Shown piece after piece: positions 1 to 12,369 of a stretch of 64,000 bases of DNA (its first letter is position 1; each line of letters starts with the position of its first letter). The translations under genes and the position numbers were made by a program. This DNA comes from Heterobilharzia americana (lineage: Eukaryota; Platyhelminthes; Trematoda; Strigeidida; Schistosomatidae), in NCBI GenBank assembly GCA_944470555.2, contig OX104134.1, positions 72,782,678 through 72,846,677 on the forward strand, written 5' to 3'. Under the pieces are notes generated by a model. The model did not search any database, had not been told where the DNA came from, and saw only the letters and a program-made list of their open reading frames with translations.

Positions 1-714
1 TTAACAGTAAATATGTTTCCTTCACGTGAAGTAAATTCAAACGTGGGCTGTTAAAAGAAATAGAAACAGAACTGCAGTAGAAATAAATTATAACACTATT
101 TCAAGTAATATGATGTATAACGAAGCAAATCAAAAGGAGTATGACCTCAACAGATTACATCCTTTAACTCGGATTAACCGATATGATACCATGTAATACA
201 GAGCATCTACCAAATGAAGTTTAATCAGCGGCCTTAATCATGTAACGAGGTGTTTTACTTGAAAAAATTTTTGCGTTTTAGGTGAGTCTCTCTTCACCTA
301 CAATACTGTGGTAGGATACAAGGAATGCTAAGTATGGAGCTTGGTTACATGTCAATTTGATCTTCATAAAAGATTTGCATATAAGGTATTCCCCTTGCCA
401 ATAACGATGTATTACCACTCTTCATTCATGAATCTAACTATCTAGGCATTTTTATTAGCTACTCATAACTGTAGAAAAATCAGGTAAAATAATAACGTCT
501 TGATACTTGAAGGCTGCAAAATTGCTGGCTAAGTAATCAAAAGTTTCAGGCGGCTATGTAATGAAAATACCAGGAGGAAACTATAACGAATACTGATATA
601 TCACACAATGCCAAATAATCAAAGATACCCCCCCTCTCTACAATCTTGTCTCAGTTTGCCATAGACATATTTATGGAGTTCTTGTCGTTTGATTCTACGA
701 GGAACAACCTTGTG

Positions 715-1300
715 ACAAGAGACACCTTGGTAGACCTCTAGTATATGTGACATAGTCCTGTTAGGGTGAAGACGCTGACCGTATGAACAGTCTTCTGGAC
801 AACTTGAGTGGGGACTCGAGAATTTTCGGGATGCACTCCTCAGTACGTGGATTAAAATGATTACTTAAGGGCTGACCTGCATTGGTGTTCCATCTAACAA
901 CTGGGATTGAAGTGATTGATCGAGTCGAACATTCCGCTCAATCGCGAAGTCGAACTAGCCCCGGAGGGTCAGTGACCGACGAAACCTTTGCACAGATACA
1001 AAAAGTCAAGCTAGCTTGCACTAACTTACGCCATTTATGGTGCCGCCATGGTGTTCGATCGCCTACTAAGGTCAGAGTGCACAGTGCAGCCATTCTATTG
1101 TATGGCTGTGAAACATTACCACGAAAAGTAGAGGACATGCGAAAACTTCAGGATTACAACCACTGCTGTGTTCTCAGAATAGGTTGTGTTATGGTGCGAT
1201 CATGTCAGTAAGGTAGAAGTCATGGAGAGGAAAATCAGTTGATGAAGTTGTGAAACTTCATAGAATGACTTAGACGTGTGTTAAGTATGATGTCACAGTC
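715..1300 (+). mobile_element. RTE family A fragment, 3' reverse transcriptase part
   Basis: Decayed copy. Readable pieces include GVRSPTKVRVHSAAILLYGC, ETLPRKVEDMRKLQDYNHC and, earlier, the GDSVTDE-type ISPGG segment typical of the region after YADD. The start near 740 matches the CDIVLLG-EDAD region of the full copy at 63,940. Stops and frame changes throughout. Confidence 0.75.
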
Positions 1301-3820
1301 TATCCTGTCGTATAACTTCAGTTAACATTAGTTAACTGAAGTAAGTTCTCTATTCACGACTTTCTTGCACTTTGACTACTTTCTGCCTTTTATCTCTATC
1401 TTTTATCATGGTGCATTCTTATTTGATGTGCTGCTATGATGTGTGGCAACTTGGGTTATTAGACAGTAATTCCAGGTCTCGTTTTGATGCTGACCTACAG
1501 AACGATGTCAAAGCTAAATTAAGCTCTGAGCCAAGGAGAAATGTTGCAAATAGATAGTTCTACACGTAAAGAGTACTGATCTAAGTAGTATATTCAGCAG
1601 TGAAACCAAACTATTTATTAGTTTAACGGAAGTGCATAGAAAATACTACTTATAAACTCCATGCAAAAAAGTATTCAGCATTTGCTGCTGCAAACAAAAA
1701 TTGTGTGACACAGTTGCTGAATGGAAAAGTACATGTGATCACAAATGACTTTCAGGGGTGAAATTCAAGTAGACTGTAATTGACTACGATAATAAAGAAG
1801 TACTCTTCATACTCTGGTAGTACCTAACTAGACATTTGCAGACAGTTGTTGAAATTACTCTTAGAAATGGTTGACTCAGGACATGGAATCCATACATGAA
1901 ATCTCGCTGTGACCACTGGTATGGGTTACCTCAGAAAGTGCAGGACAGAACAACAGAAGAGTTGATCATACTTGTAGCTGACTTGTAGTTGACTGTTTAT
2001 TTATTTTTTTTGGTGCATAAAATTTTTCCCATTAATCTTCTTTTTGTCTTTAATAGACTTTTTTGTTTGGTATTTCTAACTACAACAACCTTGACAAACG
2101 TCCAACTGCATTAGACTTTGCATAATTTCATCATGTTATTCAGTAGATGATACAACTAACACCTAAGTAAAATGTTTAAAGCGTTCAATTGACGTGAATA
2201 ACTAAGCCAAAACAGATAATTAGCAGGCATTGACCACAACTCTAGTTTACCATAATTCTACAAATGAATCATATGAAATTAGATATGGATTATCACATGT
2301 ACAAGTGAAATAAAACACAAGGTATTAATAAGTATATGCACAAAGTCCAACAAATTTCATGACCTAAAACACCAACTAGATATGTCTCAGCAGTAAACTG
2401 AAACGAAAACATGGAATGTAATAAAACCTTAAAAATAGCTATTCATTTTCAGCATAGAACTTCGCATCAACATACATGCAAAAATTCATAGAGAACCAGT
2501 TTCATGAAAATAATGAGCTGTATGACGCTGCTATGCTATATCATGAAGAGTACATACAATTTTGTCTAAAATCCTAATTGACACAATTTTATTTAAAACA
2601 ATTAGTTTCCTTTATGAAAAAAAGCTAAGCCTGTATATTCTTCTAAACCCTTACAACATACGAAAGACCATGTCACACCCCAATGCATCTACCACTTCAA
2701 ATGTACGCGTGTGGTAACACATACACAGGGAGGACTCATAGATCCATACAAGTAAAGGCTTCGGAGCATATTTCCAAAGTAGCTTCAGAAGTAAACTGAA
2801 TCAGCTGAAGCTATAAACGTTGGTAGCAGACGTCAAAGTTCTACGATCGAGAAACATATTGCTGAGACAGGTCACAGGAATGACGTTGCTACCCCTATAG
2901 ATCTATTCAAAAAATGTGTTGAGGACGGATCCTTCAATTTGTTGATGATTTACCTTTCAGGAAGTTTAAACCACCTTTGTGTTCAAAAACAACTTGTTAT
3001 TAAATTAAATCTCCCTTGGTGAATTCAACTCTGAAACCAAGTTCGATGTACTGTTTATTTTCGTTCTATTCATTTTCACTTTCATTAGGCCTTTAATTCA
3101 TCCTTCCTACTTGACCTCTTTCCATTTTCTTACTGCTTATCCTTATGAATTTTCATATAAATACCTATAACAAGTACATGTGTGATTAGATTGTTCGAAA
3201 TATGTTGCGCAAATACATTACACGATTCAGACAATTTACGTCTTCGTATTTTTTCGAAGGACAATTTTATTTGATAGCCATATTTGATAGAGTATAATAA
3301 TACGCTAAATATAAAAGACGATTTAATCTTCAGTTCTAATGGAATCTTGATGTTTATTAAGTGTTGTATGGTCAGCATATGAGAATACACTGTACTTAGT
3401 ATGAAATGTTTACCTCACAGACAAGTTTTAATCGATTTAATAACTTAGAGATTAGAAGAAGAAACCAACCAGAATCACTAATTCCAATACTTCTACTTTT
3501 ACAGTTAAAAATGATTCATAAAAATTACGTGATTCTGCCTATTGTTAGATATAGAGTATGGAGCTGAGCTATCAGCAAGTTTGTACACTTTCAATTTCAC
3601 AGTTGTGTAGTCAGAAAACTTCCTCGGTTGGAATCAAAGGTGAATTAGCAGCATTTAATTTCCGCATCAAACATTTACTGCACAGAGATAAGACAAAAAA
3701 CTGAAGAATGGTCTAAAATTGTTAAAAAGTGAGATAGTATATGCTTTAGTAGATTTGTCACACAGTTTACTCAGTACTTGCAGTAAATAAAAACATAAAG
3801 GCAATTTCATTACAACGTAC
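1301..3820. other. No gene recognised; 3' side of the Piezo C-terminal segment
   Basis: Several short open frames of fewer than 90 codons, none with a motif. I looked on the minus strand for the cap domain and for the last Piezo helix and tail (SIMFEELP and ETMIKWTR type) and found nothing. Confidence 0.6.
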
Positions 3821-4154
3821 TGGAAACCCTCCGAATGAGAAACTGAAACTACACAAGACGGGTGGATTCACATCGAAGGTAGCACCAATGAATGAAGTCA
3901 AAGCCATTGGACCCCAAAAACAGATAAAGAAGAACGCCAACAACAAACCGCCAGTGAGTGCTTTTTTACTGGCATCTCGATTTTGTCCCCTTGGAGTAGG
4001 GTAGGCAAGTTCAGAACGACGCCAACACTTGAGAATAAATATCTTGGAGTAAACATCCTCCAACTCCATCCAGTGATACAAAGACAATGCACTACTCGTC
4101 CACATCCAATCCATAACATTTCGTAATTCGTACAAAAACGGTATAAGTAAATAT
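3821..4154 (-). CDS. Piezo: Piezo exon: anchor, VMDWMWT and PRGQ segment
   Basis: Acceptor tctttag; donor placed at gtacgt after GGGTTTCCA. Encodes [52 protein letters not shown] and a helix [19 protein letters not shown], then FSFSFGGFP. Family: VPFLVELRAVMDWVWTDT, VEDIYANIFIIKC and YPQPKGQKKKKIVKYG. The frame stays open to a TAA at 3,767-3,769, but those last residues do not resemble the cap domain, so I prefer the internal donor. Confidence 0.95.
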
Positions 4155-6225
4155 CTAAAGAGATGAAGAGAAACACAGTAAGTTTATTCAACGACTTAAT
4201 CCCTATATTACACACAAGTAGGTCATATATATAATCTGGTGCTCCCCGTACAGATCCTTATTATTATCTAGACATCGGTAGGTTATAATTTAAACAAGAT
4301 GTCAAAACATCTGGAAAAGAAGTTACAACCGTAAGCAAATATAGATGAAACACGTGTGATAGTCTTGGTTGTGTTCTCTGAGCTGGATGGTTCAATCGTG
4401 GAGCCTTTATTTTCTTTCTAGACAACATCATCAGCATTAACTTCAATATGAAGTTAGCTATCAATATCTCTCCATGAGTAATTTAGTAGCCTGTCCTGAA
4501 AAAATGGACTTTGATTTGTTGTCTCCCTTGATTATTGTGTCACTGACTACATAGATTTTTATTCTATTTCTCTCATTGGTTGGTAGATTGGGTCCATGTA
4601 AGGACGCAGAGCGATATTGATAACTCACTTCATATTGAAGTTATTGTTCTAGGAGGAAAACGAAACCTCCACGAATAAACCATCCAGCTCAGAGAACACA
4701 ACGCAACCAAGATCATTCACCTGAGCTACAAGTATTCTCTACGTGTGTTGACCACCTTTTCCCTAGAAATGCAAACGTAATGATCTGAATGAAATGTAAT
4801 AGGTATCGAATAGACAGTCTATCAGTATGTAATTAATACCAATGAATCAATTTTAAGAAAAGTGAAAGCGTTCATGGGGAAGCTGAACAGGAAAATTCCT
4901 GAATGCTTTGAAAATTGACAACACTTCCAACAATTACATGTGAGAACTGCTACTCAAGTTCACTGACAATAGGAAACGAAATCCAACTTACCCTTTGAAT
5001 AAAACTAAATTGATATAATTGTAGTTCTTCGTTAAAAAGTTTCCCAATATACGGCGAGGATAACCACTACGAATTTGATAGGCGGACAAGGAAAAGTACA
5101 CGCACTTGATCAAATATAATAATTGAGGCGCCAGACCAGAAGTGAACGGGCTAAATGAAAAGACACTCACTTTTGATTACTGAGCACAAAATGTAGAATA
5201 GAGGAAATAAGTTTAGAAATATAGAGGATTAATGCGGGGAGAAATCAAAACATCACAGATCCAACCCAATAATAGGTGAAGTGAAAAATGACAGATACAC
5301 AGTGATAAATAATCACCAATATCTGTCTCATAAAGCTGATGGTTACAAATCAGTGACTGAATACTCTTAAAAGATCTCTCAAAATTTAAAAGTATAATGT
5401 CTCCATCCTGTTCAAAGTGAAGTGATGTACACAACTGCTTGTATATGGTAAAGAAATGTTCATAGGAAGGTAGCAACATAATGGCATTTGCAGTTCAAGC
5501 AAATGATTTTGAAGACGGTATCCGTTTTACGCTTTATTGATTTATATGTGATAATTAAATCTACGCAACAACGTTTCTCTCCAGTGAAAGAATAAACTTT
5601 CTACAGATAACTGAAGAACGTAATGAAATCTGATGAATCAACAATTTCTGTATAAACTTTTGGTCTCGACTATGCTTCTAGTTGAAACTAAATGAAAAAT
5701 ACTTCAAAATGTACGAAGGAAACTATTTTTGGTATGAATTCAGAATATTTACTTTGTTTTTCGGATCAACTGCATCATTGTCAGAGACTTCCCTATAGAG
5801 TTTCATCATTTTTTCTCGCCGGTAATAACTTATTCTAATAAACTAAACCATTGTAACACTAATTCAGTTAAAAATAATCCCACAAATATTCATAACTTAC
5901 GTTCTTGTAATATTTGGCAAGATGAAAAACAACCATCCATGAATTAATACAACATGAATAATTTGAAATATGAACTTTCCAAGAACGTGTTTTTGCAAGA
6001 ATAACCCTCGATCAATTATAATGAAGATGAATTGCACAAGAAGCATTGAAATAAATGGAAGAGGAATCTGTAAATGGCATTCCAAAAAAAATATGAAATA
6101 TTCAGTATTCCTTGCATGAGAGGGCTTTAGTAATGGTTAAATTATCTATTTGTGATGTGATACACTCAATTAGATGAGTGAAAATCAAGTTGATTCGACA
6201 GAACTGAAGCCATATAAGACTTTTT

Positions 6226-6305
<80 letters not shown>

Positions 6306-6707
6306 TTTGATGTTTGTGATTTACTTGTTGATTTCAGGTTGGTAATCACCACGGACTGATATCAGTTGGAGAAACATTGGGAACCTGTGAACACTGGACA
6401 GCTGTTTCGTGATAACATGGGACTTCTCAGCAGTATGAACCCATGACCCTGTCAAAAATGGAAACCAGGACCTCCAGGTTCTGCAACCAGCTCATCACCC
6501 TTGAACCACTGGGTTCGAATAGCATAGTTTACATTTCTTACTTCTATTAGTTCATGATAAAGCACGACCTCCATCCAATCCCGTCATTGAGTAACTGGCT
6601 AAATTGGCTGACCCCACCAGTCATGACATCTCATTGGAAACTCGGGAATTTCATCCCGAAGTAAGTCACTAATGAGTTAGAGATATCAGTCCATGATTAA
6701 TACCAAC

Positions 6708-6765
<58 letters not shown>

Positions 6766-9700
6766 CACCCACTGGATATTGCAGAAAACGTGGGAGAGCG
6801 TGTAGAACATCTCTATACCATACCATGGCAAGCTGAATACACAGAATGTATTTAGAATTTTAATGTCTTACAAATTAACATGCGACATTCCGAAAATTAC
6901 CTCCAATCGAGGAAGTACTCATGTCTAAAACTGAGCAATATTTTCGGTTACTGATAATGGATAGTGAGAAGGGATGACATAGCAAGAGCAATGATCCAAG
7001 GTTCCTGAAGACATTCACAATATCATAAGAATTCTTAATAAATCAACCTACTTACCCTACAATCCTGTCAGTATTAGATATTTTCAAAAAAATCGATGTC
7101 AGTAAAAACAAAAAGTGATTTAACACCAATGTACATTTTACGGTAGACAGCTACGATGAATTCTAGAAGCGAGTAAGAGATGTTGATACAGTTGAAACAT
7201 TATAGACCAAACCACGTCATATGATTCTCTAAAGTGACTGATATTAGCTGGTTGTTATCAAGCATGAGATTTTATACATTGTATCCAAATGATTACTATT
7301 TACGGTCTTATAGGTGTCTATAAATCCCTAACTACGCAGCAGATTCATAGAACGAATACAAAGGCAATGTTAGTTACTACTCAGATTTTTTACGAAGTTT
7401 TCGATTTAACAACAAAAATGTATCATTATGTCAGTAGGTTACGCAATATAGACCTCCGAATTTAGAATTAAAGAGAATACGAGGTCCTCAGGAAACATTT
7501 TCAATTAAAACGTATAATGTGTTGTTTCTTCTCTTGGCACAACAGACTGTACTTTAAAAAGCAACATGGATGAGATTGACAGTTGTTAACCTGCATTGGC
7601 CAATATTTGCTCGTTTGAAAACCCCTCACCAACACGATTATCATACTGAAACGCTGAAAAAACTAACTGAATAAAATTAGTTTTGTTAATCACAACAATA
7701 AACTTACCCTGTTAGATTTAAGAAATTCCAGTGCATTATCACCCATTCCAGTCTGCAAAATAATCAAAAAACAAATGATTGCGAAAAAAATGTATGACAA
7801 TAATAAAGAATATAAGTGTTAAGGAAAATCACGCCACAATAGCATTCTATGGATGAAAGGAAAACAAACGAATTTGGGTGAGTGAGTGATGAACAAAGTT
7901 AGGTAATCCGCATCAGTTATTTAAACAGGAATTACTACCAAAGGGTCTACATAAAGCGGTAGCATCACGACGCTTACAAAACTATTCGCTCTAAAGAACA
8001 ACAATATAAACATTGCTGGGAGCACGACAAACTGTCATCCAGTTAAACGCATATGGAACACTCCAACGAAGATGGTGGAAAGCTACTATGTATGACAAAT
8101 TATTCACTAAAGGATTTTCAGAAACACTTTCATACTCCGATTATAAGGACGTCTGTAAGTGAACAGAGTTATCAGGAATTTTAAGAAAAATCACATTACC
8201 TCATCAATTAAGCAAGATTTAACCCACAACAAACAAAACTGAAAAGTAAAGTCAAGCTATTGGTACTGGATTCATCGTTTTAAGTTGCTAGTGATGTTAG
8301 TCACAGTATTGTCAACTTATAATTAATTTACGAAAAGGTTATAAATCAATCTTGTTAACAGAAATGTAAGAGTAAAATTTGTGCACTGTGATAGAATGCA
8401 ATTCCATTTTTATTGATTTACTAGATACATCACACACTGTAACAGTATTGTTTACTGAATTACGTTTTAGATATAATTTATTGTCCATAGTCATATTAAG
8501 ATAACTACACAATTTTAAGATATTCTTCATATGGTATTAATTTCCTCACCCACCTTGTGATTTCCCACAATCCGGAACAGATGCTTAGTCATTCCAGTTG
8601 CATGTATTAAGTGTTAATTCGATAAATAAAGATTCAGTTGTCAATCTTTCCCTCTACTCTGCATGTTAGTTTTAGTGATTTTCACCCTGTCCCATCCTAT
8701 TATGTGGCTGTGTGTAACTGCATGCATAGCTATGGCTGAGCTTTTTTCTAAATTCCTTACGTTACTAGGATCTACTAATTTTGATTACAAACATCCAGGC
8801 CATAGTTGTTACGAATGTCCTCAAAGAAGTTGAGCGCCGAGTCAGGTTGGTTCACTATATACGTAAGTTTTAATATAATCCGAGGGTGTTTATAAAATCG
8901 AAAACAAGATTCTTCTAAACGTTTCGCTGCGTATGCCACAGCTTCTTTACCGGAATATTCGGATTTTTATTTAACACCAAAATATATACTGTCAAAAGGT
9001 ACATGTAGAAATGTTTGTCTTTGTTATTGGCTAGCTGTTTTGTTGTTCCGACTGATTGCTTCCATTTAGTCATCGCAAATTCACAGTCTTCATCATTTGT
9101 CATCAAAAACGACTCAACGACCAACGTGCTAAGGTTTTGTGCTCGGATACCCTAACTGACCCTGATCGACTAATCTGACCTCGCAATCGTCGCAAGGGAT
9201 TTAGTAAAATAAGTTATTCTGCTTAGTTGGATCAATGGGCTCTTTTAACCTACAAAGCTTATTTCGGAGTGAGTTTGTACGTTACTGTTACACTGTGATA
9301 TGTCTGATAAATCAATAAAAATGGAATTGTTGACAGAAAATCGAGCAGAAATTACCACAATGGATTAAAAATCTTCGTATTCACTAGAAATCACTGCACT
9401 TTTCAGCTCTAAAATTACAGAACTGAGAATACTGATATTGTGCAGGAACATAACTGAATTCTAGAACAGTTGCCATTACTGAAAAATAAATCGAGCGCTA
9501 CAAATAAAATAAACGACTGGAGACTCTGATATGACCTCAAAATTGATTAGCGTTGGTATAGATGCGTCTATTTCTTTAAAACATTGTAACGTAAGTACTC
9601 TTTATCCTAACCAATTATATTTCTCTTCATGTCTTAACTTGTTTTATACTGCCTGAGTACTATTTTTACAGTTTTTTAAAATGATTACTATTTTCCCTTC

Positions 9701-10886
9701 GTTGATTATGTACATATTGCGCTATTGACTGATTGTGTAAAAGTGAACCAGAACATTTTTATTAAACCGGTAACACGTTTTTGTAGGCTTTTTGGAACTA
9801 ATGGTCATTTTGTGAAAAGTTGACTTCACTTGAAAATTTTGAATATGCAGTAATTCAAGTTAATTAAGCAGTGATTTTACGAAATAGAAAGAAATAAGGC
9901 ATCAAAATAAAAATGAAGACAAAATGAAGTCGATATTGGAAAATATGAAATAAAATCGAATCCGATTATTCTAGTGTATATAGTTCTGGAACATAATACT
10001 GACTATACCTATAAAATAGAACATAACTGAAATTGTTACACACATCCACTATACGTTAATAAAAAGGCAGAAACTTTATGGGTTGCTACAGTATATTCAT
10101 GTGGCTGAATAACTTTAGCCTAATAGCTTTATCGCCCACTCATTGATTCAACTAAATATGCCAAGCCATTTCAATGACCCATCACTAACACGTTACTGAT
10201 AAACACCGTCTCAAATAAGTTAATTGGTGACAGTGAAAGGAATTCAAACAAGATATGACACCCAATATCGTCTATGATGAAACAAAATTAGTGGAAATCA
10301 CTAACACGTCAGATTTGTTTATAATTTTCTAAAGCGAACACACCATGCAACTAAACATTCTCATATAAGTTTGTGTACTAGTCTACAAGTAACTAAAATA
10401 ACTTAGCGATAATCACCCCGTCTAAAACCATTTACGTTATACATGCCTCGGAAAAAAGGCAAATAATCGACACTGATCAGCCAAAAACCCAAGTTTTAAG
10501 CTCCACTGTCGTTTGATTCCAAACACTAAATTACAATGAACAAGTGCTGAGTTATTTTGAGGAGTGAATACACCAGTATACATCAGTATAATTTGATGAC
10601 CGCAAAAGACAACAAAGTTTAACAACGAAGATTAAGACAAACGGTAAAAAGTATTATGAATATTAAGGAACAGCAGAAACAAAATAACTTACACTCGGTC
10701 CAAATGAAACATAACCCAGTATCATAATCCAAAAAGCAACAAATTCACACAGAAACATGTAAATATAAACATCCACTTTTTTATTGTATCGTGGATCAGT
10801 CATTTTAAGATAGAATCGTCTAAGTTTTGAAAGTGGATTCCATGTTTTTCCACTAGGAATGAATAATGTGGTGCTTGAGGATATTG
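3821..10886 (-). CDS. Piezo: Piezo channel, C-terminal segment (5 exons, partial)
   Basis: Gene-level entry for the minus-strand exons at 10,886-10,693, 7,752-7,708, 6,067-5,901, 5,150-4,992 and 4,154-3,821. They encode about 300 residues in correct family order: the VDVYIYMFL helix, [13 protein letters not shown], the [13 protein letters not shown] loop, [52 protein letters not shown] and YPTPRGQ, ending as the extracellular cap should begin (FSFGGFP). Phases agree at all four junctions. The cap domain, pore-lining last helix and C-terminal tail are not found before base 1, so they probably lie left of the window. The segment does not duplicate the plus-strand exons. It continues them. Confidence 0.9.
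4364..4714. repeat. Inverted duplication with arms of about 105 bases
   Basis: Left arm 4,364-4,468 (ggttgtgttctctgagctgg, cttcaatatgaag) and right arm 4,609-4,714 read reversed (gttgtgttctctgagctgga, cttcaatatgaagt) match with a few indels. About 140 bases separate them. In the Piezo intron between exons 4,992 and 4,154. Confidence 0.78.
4992..5150 (-). CDS. Piezo: Piezo exon: [18 protein letters not shown]
   Basis: Acceptor catttag, donor gtaagt. Encodes [20 protein letters not shown] and [20 protein letters not shown]. Family: LWYFVKCIYFALSAYQIRCG and [20 protein letters not shown]. Phase 2 in and out. Confidence 0.97.
5901..6067 (-). CDS. Piezo: Piezo exon: [17 protein letters not shown]
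   Basis: Acceptor tttacag, donor gtaagt. Encodes [38 protein letters not shown] and [12 protein letters not shown]. Family: VPEAFLVMLLIQFSTMVVD, RALYLRKTVLGKLAFQ and WMFFILPAVTER. A very strong match. Leaves in phase 2. Confidence 0.96.
6227..6301. repeat. (TA)n microsatellite
   Basis: About 37 uninterrupted TA units, followed directly by the SINE. Confidence 0.97.
6310..6711 (-). mobile_element. Sm-alpha-like SINE between two (TA)n tracts
   Basis: Minus-strand reading has a tRNA-like head (gctattcgaacccagtggttc), then catgggttcatactgctgagaagtccc and a damaged hammerhead core (agtcccatgttatcacgaaac, one stem broken). The ends carry short inverted copies of ggactgatatc. Confidence 0.72.
6712..6762. 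repeat. (TA)n microsatellite
   Basis: About 25 TA units on the other side of the SINE, suggesting insertion into one TA tract or a duplicated target. Confidence 0.97.
7708..7752 (-). CDS. Piezo: Piezo 45-base micro-exon
   Basis: Fifteen codons, [15 protein letters not shown], between a tttgcag acceptor and a gtaagt donor, in phase 0 like both neighbours. It fills the place of the family's SAATDITSSLSEDQ loop between the FGFWAFG helix and the VPGPFLVM helix. Too short to be found by open-frame length. Supported by position, phase and splice sites. Confidence 0.82.
8370..8530. repeat. Dispersed repeat (attccatttttattgattta family)
   Basis: Matches 52.02-52.10 kb (gtgcactgtgatagaatgca, attccatttttattgattt, gtattgtttactg). 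The part after 8,450 also matches 42.92-42.99 kb (aatttattgtccata). Confidence 0.7.
9270..9345. repeat. Dispersed repeat, inverted partial copy
   Basis: Reverse complement of the 8.4 kb repeat (gataaatcaataaaaatgga, ctgttacactgtga). Confidence 0.68.
10693..10886 (-). CDS. Piezo: Piezo exon: [20 protein letters not shown]
   Basis: Reads from a cattcag acceptor to a gtaagt donor: two bases, then 64 codons. Encodes [20 protein letters not shown] and [20 protein letters not shown] with GYVSFGPS. Family: FFHDILHTKYRAATDVYALMFLADVVDFIIIIFGFWAFG. Just upstream another frame is open for about 60 codons (SVRKTISPGPCLNKSK...), ending inside this exon. If that were coding, a one-base frame break near 10,858 would be required. 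The acceptor chosen here avoids that. Confidence 0.88.
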
Positions 10887-11869
10887 CTGAATGTAACTAA
10901 GATTATATGTACTAGTATGCAGTCCATCATCTACCTTCGATTTATTCAAACAAGGACCAGGCGATATTGTCTTCCGTACACTATAAAGTCAATAATAGTT
11001 ATGAAGACAGAAGTCAGTATTAATGGGAGTAGGATTTGAGCAGAACTCATCTGAAAATAAACAACTATACCGATGACTTATTAAAAAAGTAAGAAAAAAC
11101 AAAGCTGGTAAATATCATAATAGAAAATAGGGGAGAAACAACATAGGTGTTTTGATTTAATTTACTTGTAAAGAAATTAATAACAATCCCTATTCATAAA
11201 AAACAGTCCTGTGTTATCAAATTGTACTAGATATTACAATAATGAGATAAGGTTTATACAAGGTTTTTTAATCCCAAAGAAAAAATGAAACATATAAACA
11301 GAATATTTTAAAAGCACAGAATGGTTGACTTTAAGTTTATCACACGAAAAAAGATAAACACAAGAGTTATTCAAAAACGTGGATCTGAATGAGACTTTCC
11401 GGCATTTGACAAACTGAGGAAACTAGAGATGCGCCGTTCTATGTTTTAATTACTACCAAGTAATCGGTATTAAATCCAGTTACTAATGTTTGTCTACTAA
11501 TATAGAACGATAAAAGTCACTAAAATGTCATGCTATAATTTTCTTCCTACGTCTTTCTAGCCTTATCAATGCATTTTTTGAAAATGACAAGTTGAAAACT
11601 GGTGAACTCCGAAAAAACTATTTAAGAACTTCCTACAAATCTTCCCTTTCACAAATTCAAATAAAGCCAATGAAGGAATAGTCAGTGTGTGTCAAAATAG
11701 CTGGTCATTGAGACAATCCAAAGTGGACAAGTTCCTAGTTCTTATTACATCCAACTGTATCTACCAGTTCACAAGCAAGTACATTGGGAAAATAAAGAGA
11801 AGGGTTAGCATTTCTGAACATATCCCGAAGAATTTGACTCTTAAAGGTGCACAGACTTTAAATAGAGTA
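10887..11869. other. Region expected to hold the next upstream Piezo exons
   Basis: In the family, the LNHMV and FQFGFFPW helices should precede the 10,886 exon. A minus-strand frame MSSAQILLPLILTSVFITII after a good tttattttcag acceptor (ending at 11,052) is faintly like SASMITLLLPILIFLW, but no donor gives a fitting phase. Nothing else recognised. Confidence 0.45.
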
Positions 11870-12369
11870 NNNNNNNNNNNNNNNNNNNNNNNNNNNNNNN
11901 NNNNNNNNNNNNNNNNNNNNNNNNNNNNNNNNNNNNNNNNNNNNNNNNNNNNNNNNNNNNNNNNNNNNNNNNNNNNNNNNNNNNNNNNNNNNNNNNNNNN
12001 NNNNNNNNNNNNNNNNNNNNNNNNNNNNNNNNNNNNNNNNNNNNNNNNNNNNNNNNNNNNNNNNNNNNNNNNNNNNNNNNNNNNNNNNNNNNNNNNNNNN
12101 NNNNNNNNNNNNNNNNNNNNNNNNNNNNNNNNNNNNNNNNNNNNNNNNNNNNNNNNNNNNNNNNNNNNNNNNNNNNNNNNNNNNNNNNNNNNNNNNNNNN
12201 NNNNNNNNNNNNNNNNNNNNNNNNNNNNNNNNNNNNNNNNNNNNNNNNNNNNNNNNNNNNNNNNNNNNNNNNNNNNNNNNNNNNNNNNNNNNNNNNNNNN
12301 NNNNNNNNNNNNNNNNNNNNNNNNNNNNNNNNNNNNNNNNNNNNNNNNNNNNNNNNNNNNNNNNNNNNN
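11870..12369. other. Assembly gap, exactly 500 N
   Basis: A conventional fixed-size scaffold gap. Piezo exons on the two sides lie on opposite strands, so contig order or orientation here is doubtful. Confidence 0.99.

Larger units (their letters stand above)
7753..10692. other. Piezo intron (minus strand), only dispersed repeats
   Basis: Apart from the repeat copies at 8.4 and 9.3 kb, AT-rich sequence with no recognisable coding or structured element. Confidence 0.65.

Noticed and set aside
6174..6359. Frame with long Tyr-Ile repeat
   Set aside because: Simply translated (TA)n microsatellite.
10860..10980. Upstream open frame SVRKTISPGPCLNK joined to the VDVYIYMFL exon by a frame break
   Set aside because: Using the cattcag acceptor at 10,887 keeps phase without a frameshift. 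The upstream frame is open for about 60 codons only and has no motif, though it cannot be fully excluded.
11000..11052. Minus-strand MSSAQILLPLILTSVF after a strong acceptor, faintly like a Piezo helix
   Set aside because: No donor gives the phase 1 needed by the next exon, and the family's next 80 residues are absent.
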